A stretch of DNA of 8,166 nt from Chlamydiales bacterium (GTDB lineage Bacteria; Chlamydiota; Chlamydiia; Chlamydiales; FEN-1388): contig JAJFUY010000085.1 of NCBI GenBank assembly GCA_021372185.1, positions 1-8,166 on the forward strand, written 5' to 3'. The translations under genes and the position numbers were made by a program. This document shows positions 7,669 to 8,166 of this stretch, piece by piece; the first letter of the stretch is position 1, and every line of letters starts with the position of its first letter. The notes under the pieces are model-generated. The model did no database searches, had not been told where the DNA came from, and saw only the letters and a list, made by a program, of their open reading frames with translations.

Positions 7669-7698
7669 ATGACATAGTATTTCCAAAAATTTTGGGGC

Positions 7699-7707
7699 AC
7701 TATACCA
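7699..7707 (-). promoter_or_regulatory. Candidate extended -10 of the GNAT gene
   Basis: Read on the minus strand the bases are TGGTATAGT, i.e. a TGn extension plus TATAGT (5 of 6 to TATAAT). I see no good -35. Transcription would start near 7692, about 24 nt before the ATG at 7668. This is a weak prediction, used mainly to decide between the two possible starts. Confidence 0.35.
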
Positions 7708-7787
7708 AGATCACATCATTTTTATCTATTGCAGTCGTTGAATTCTCTTGCGATGCGTTCATCTTGCGAGACGTCCATTTCGATGTG

Positions 7788-7811
7788 TCTTGGGGGTCAT
7801 CTTGGGGGTCA
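7788..7811. repeat. 12-bp perfect tandem repeat, two units
   Basis: TCTTGGGGGTCA occurs twice back to back (7788-7799, 7800-7811). The second unit runs into the left arm of the 82-bp palindrome. TCTTGCGA also occurs twice just upstream (7746-7753, 7762-7769), so the area looks built of short related pieces. Confidence 0.9.
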
Positions 7812-7888
7812 GACCTGATACTCTGATAATCTTTTGTGTTTTGATTATGCCTCTCTCTGGCAAGATTATCAGAGTATCAGGTCTGACC
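7807..7888. repeat. 82-bp palindrome with perfect 27-bp inverted arms (MITE-like)
   Basis: The left arm 7807-7833 (begins GGTCAGACCTGATAC) is exactly the reverse complement of 7862-7888, with a 28-nt loop (7834-7861). The arms are mostly AT-rich, there is no gene inside and no T-run after it, so a terminator is unlikely. Perfect arms of this length suggest a recent or maintained element: a miniature inverted-repeat element, or the end structure of an IS200/REP-associated transposase family. I see no target-site duplication, and no transposase is in the window. Confidence 0.9.
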
Positions 7889-7979
7889 TAGGCTGTTGAT
7901 TTAACCTGTTTTTCACAACATGTATTTGTTGCAAGTTTTGTCCTTAAAAATGCTGTTAGGTGCTGCATTAGAGCCCGAT

Positions 7980-8166
7980 TTTAGGGCGACTAAGTGAAGC
8001 CCACCGTGACCGAAGGGAACGGTGGGTGATGTTGGAAAGTCCATGGAGCCCGGCTGAGGGCGATTCAATAGCGTGATTCAATCGCCCTCAGCCGGGCTCT
8101 GGTGGTTTTTTTGCTCATTCCCACCGTTCCCTGCGGTCACGGTGGGCTTCGTTCAGTCGCCCTAAA
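7980..8166. repeat. Composite nested palindrome (BIME-like), cut by the window end
   Basis: The outer arms 7980-8026 and 8120-8166 are inverted copies matching at 43 of 47 positions. Each arm is itself a hairpin, CCCACCGT-N11-ACGGTGGG (8000-8026 and 8120-8146). Between them is a central GC-rich stem of 20 perfect bp (8046-8065 with 8080-8099, 14-nt loop). The DNA or RNA can thus form either one long hairpin or three separate ones. Two inverted copies of a small palindrome around a spacer resemble the REP/BIME architecture of bacterial intergenic repeats. It is much more GC-rich than the DNA to its left. Confidence 0.9.
8046..8112 (+). terminator. Possible intrinsic terminator in the central stem
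   Basis: The 20-bp GC-rich stem 8046-8099 is followed after 6 nt by seven T residues (8106-8112). The T-run is farther from the stem than usual and no + strand gene is seen just upstream, so this may be incidental to the repeat element. Confidence 0.25.

Larger units (their letters stand above)
7708..8166. other. Gene-free, repeat-rich intergenic region
   Basis: I find no convincing coding sequence on either strand here. The content is the tandem repeat, the 82-bp palindrome and the composite palindrome listed separately. Between them, 7889-7979 is plain AT-rich sequence with no recognised element, except that 7971-7979 resembles the start of the central stem (GAGCCCG) and may be an outward extension of the large palindrome. 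Confidence 0.7.

Noticed and set aside
7669..7686. TTG start at 7686 for the GNAT protein
   Set aside because: It adds only six residues, has no ribosome site, and would lie almost at the predicted transcription start; the ATG at 7668 is simpler, though not certain.
7788..8166. CRISPR array
   Set aside because: The repeats are inverted or a two-unit tandem without spacers; there is no regular repeat-spacer pattern and no cas gene.

Overview
The window looks like chromosomal DNA of a member of the Chlamydiota, probably an environmental (Chlamydia-like) lineage. The best evidence is the large serine/threonine kinase at 3623-6664. It has the chlamydial PknD layout: kinase domain, jelly-roll-like middle, long helical repeat tail, and a CLAVPDAFL stretch I recall from Chlamydia PknD. 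The UvrA C-terminus at the left edge is divergent, in a way that fits the second half of the double-length chlamydial UvrA. Both points rest on recognition by eye, not on a search.

Layout. Positions 1-797 hold the 3' end of uvrA (+). An AT-rich gap of 171 bp carries a good promoter and a ribosome binding site. Next, at 969-3479, is an 836-codon AT-rich gene (+) that I do not recognise. It is followed at once by a decayed second copy of the uvrA 3' end (3496-3626), which runs into the start of pknD (3623-6664, +). pknD overlaps a Nudix hydrolase gene by 4 bp (6661-7182, +). A GNAT acetyltransferase gene (about 7207-7668, -) converges on the Nudix gene. The last ~480 bp have no convincing gene but are rich in repeats: a 12-bp tandem repeat, an 82-bp palindrome with perfect 27-bp arms, and a composite palindrome of nested GC-rich hairpins that is cut by the window end.

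Interpretation. Both copies of the uvrA end close with ATGA, and in the right-hand copy this is the pknD start. The simplest history is an ancestral uvrA-pknD-nudix operon with 4-bp overlaps. A segment carrying the orphan gene was later inserted at the uvrA/pknD junction, duplicating the last ~147 bp of uvrA. The left copy kept uvrA intact; the right copy decayed but kept its last 54 bp almost unchanged. This intact-gene, foreign-cargo, partial-repeat arrangement is the main novelty here. UvrA works in nucleotide excision repair, PknD in protein phosphorylation, and the Nudix enzyme probably in ADP-ribose or nucleotide-sugar clean-up. I see no shared pathway, so the operon is probably a chance or housekeeping grouping.
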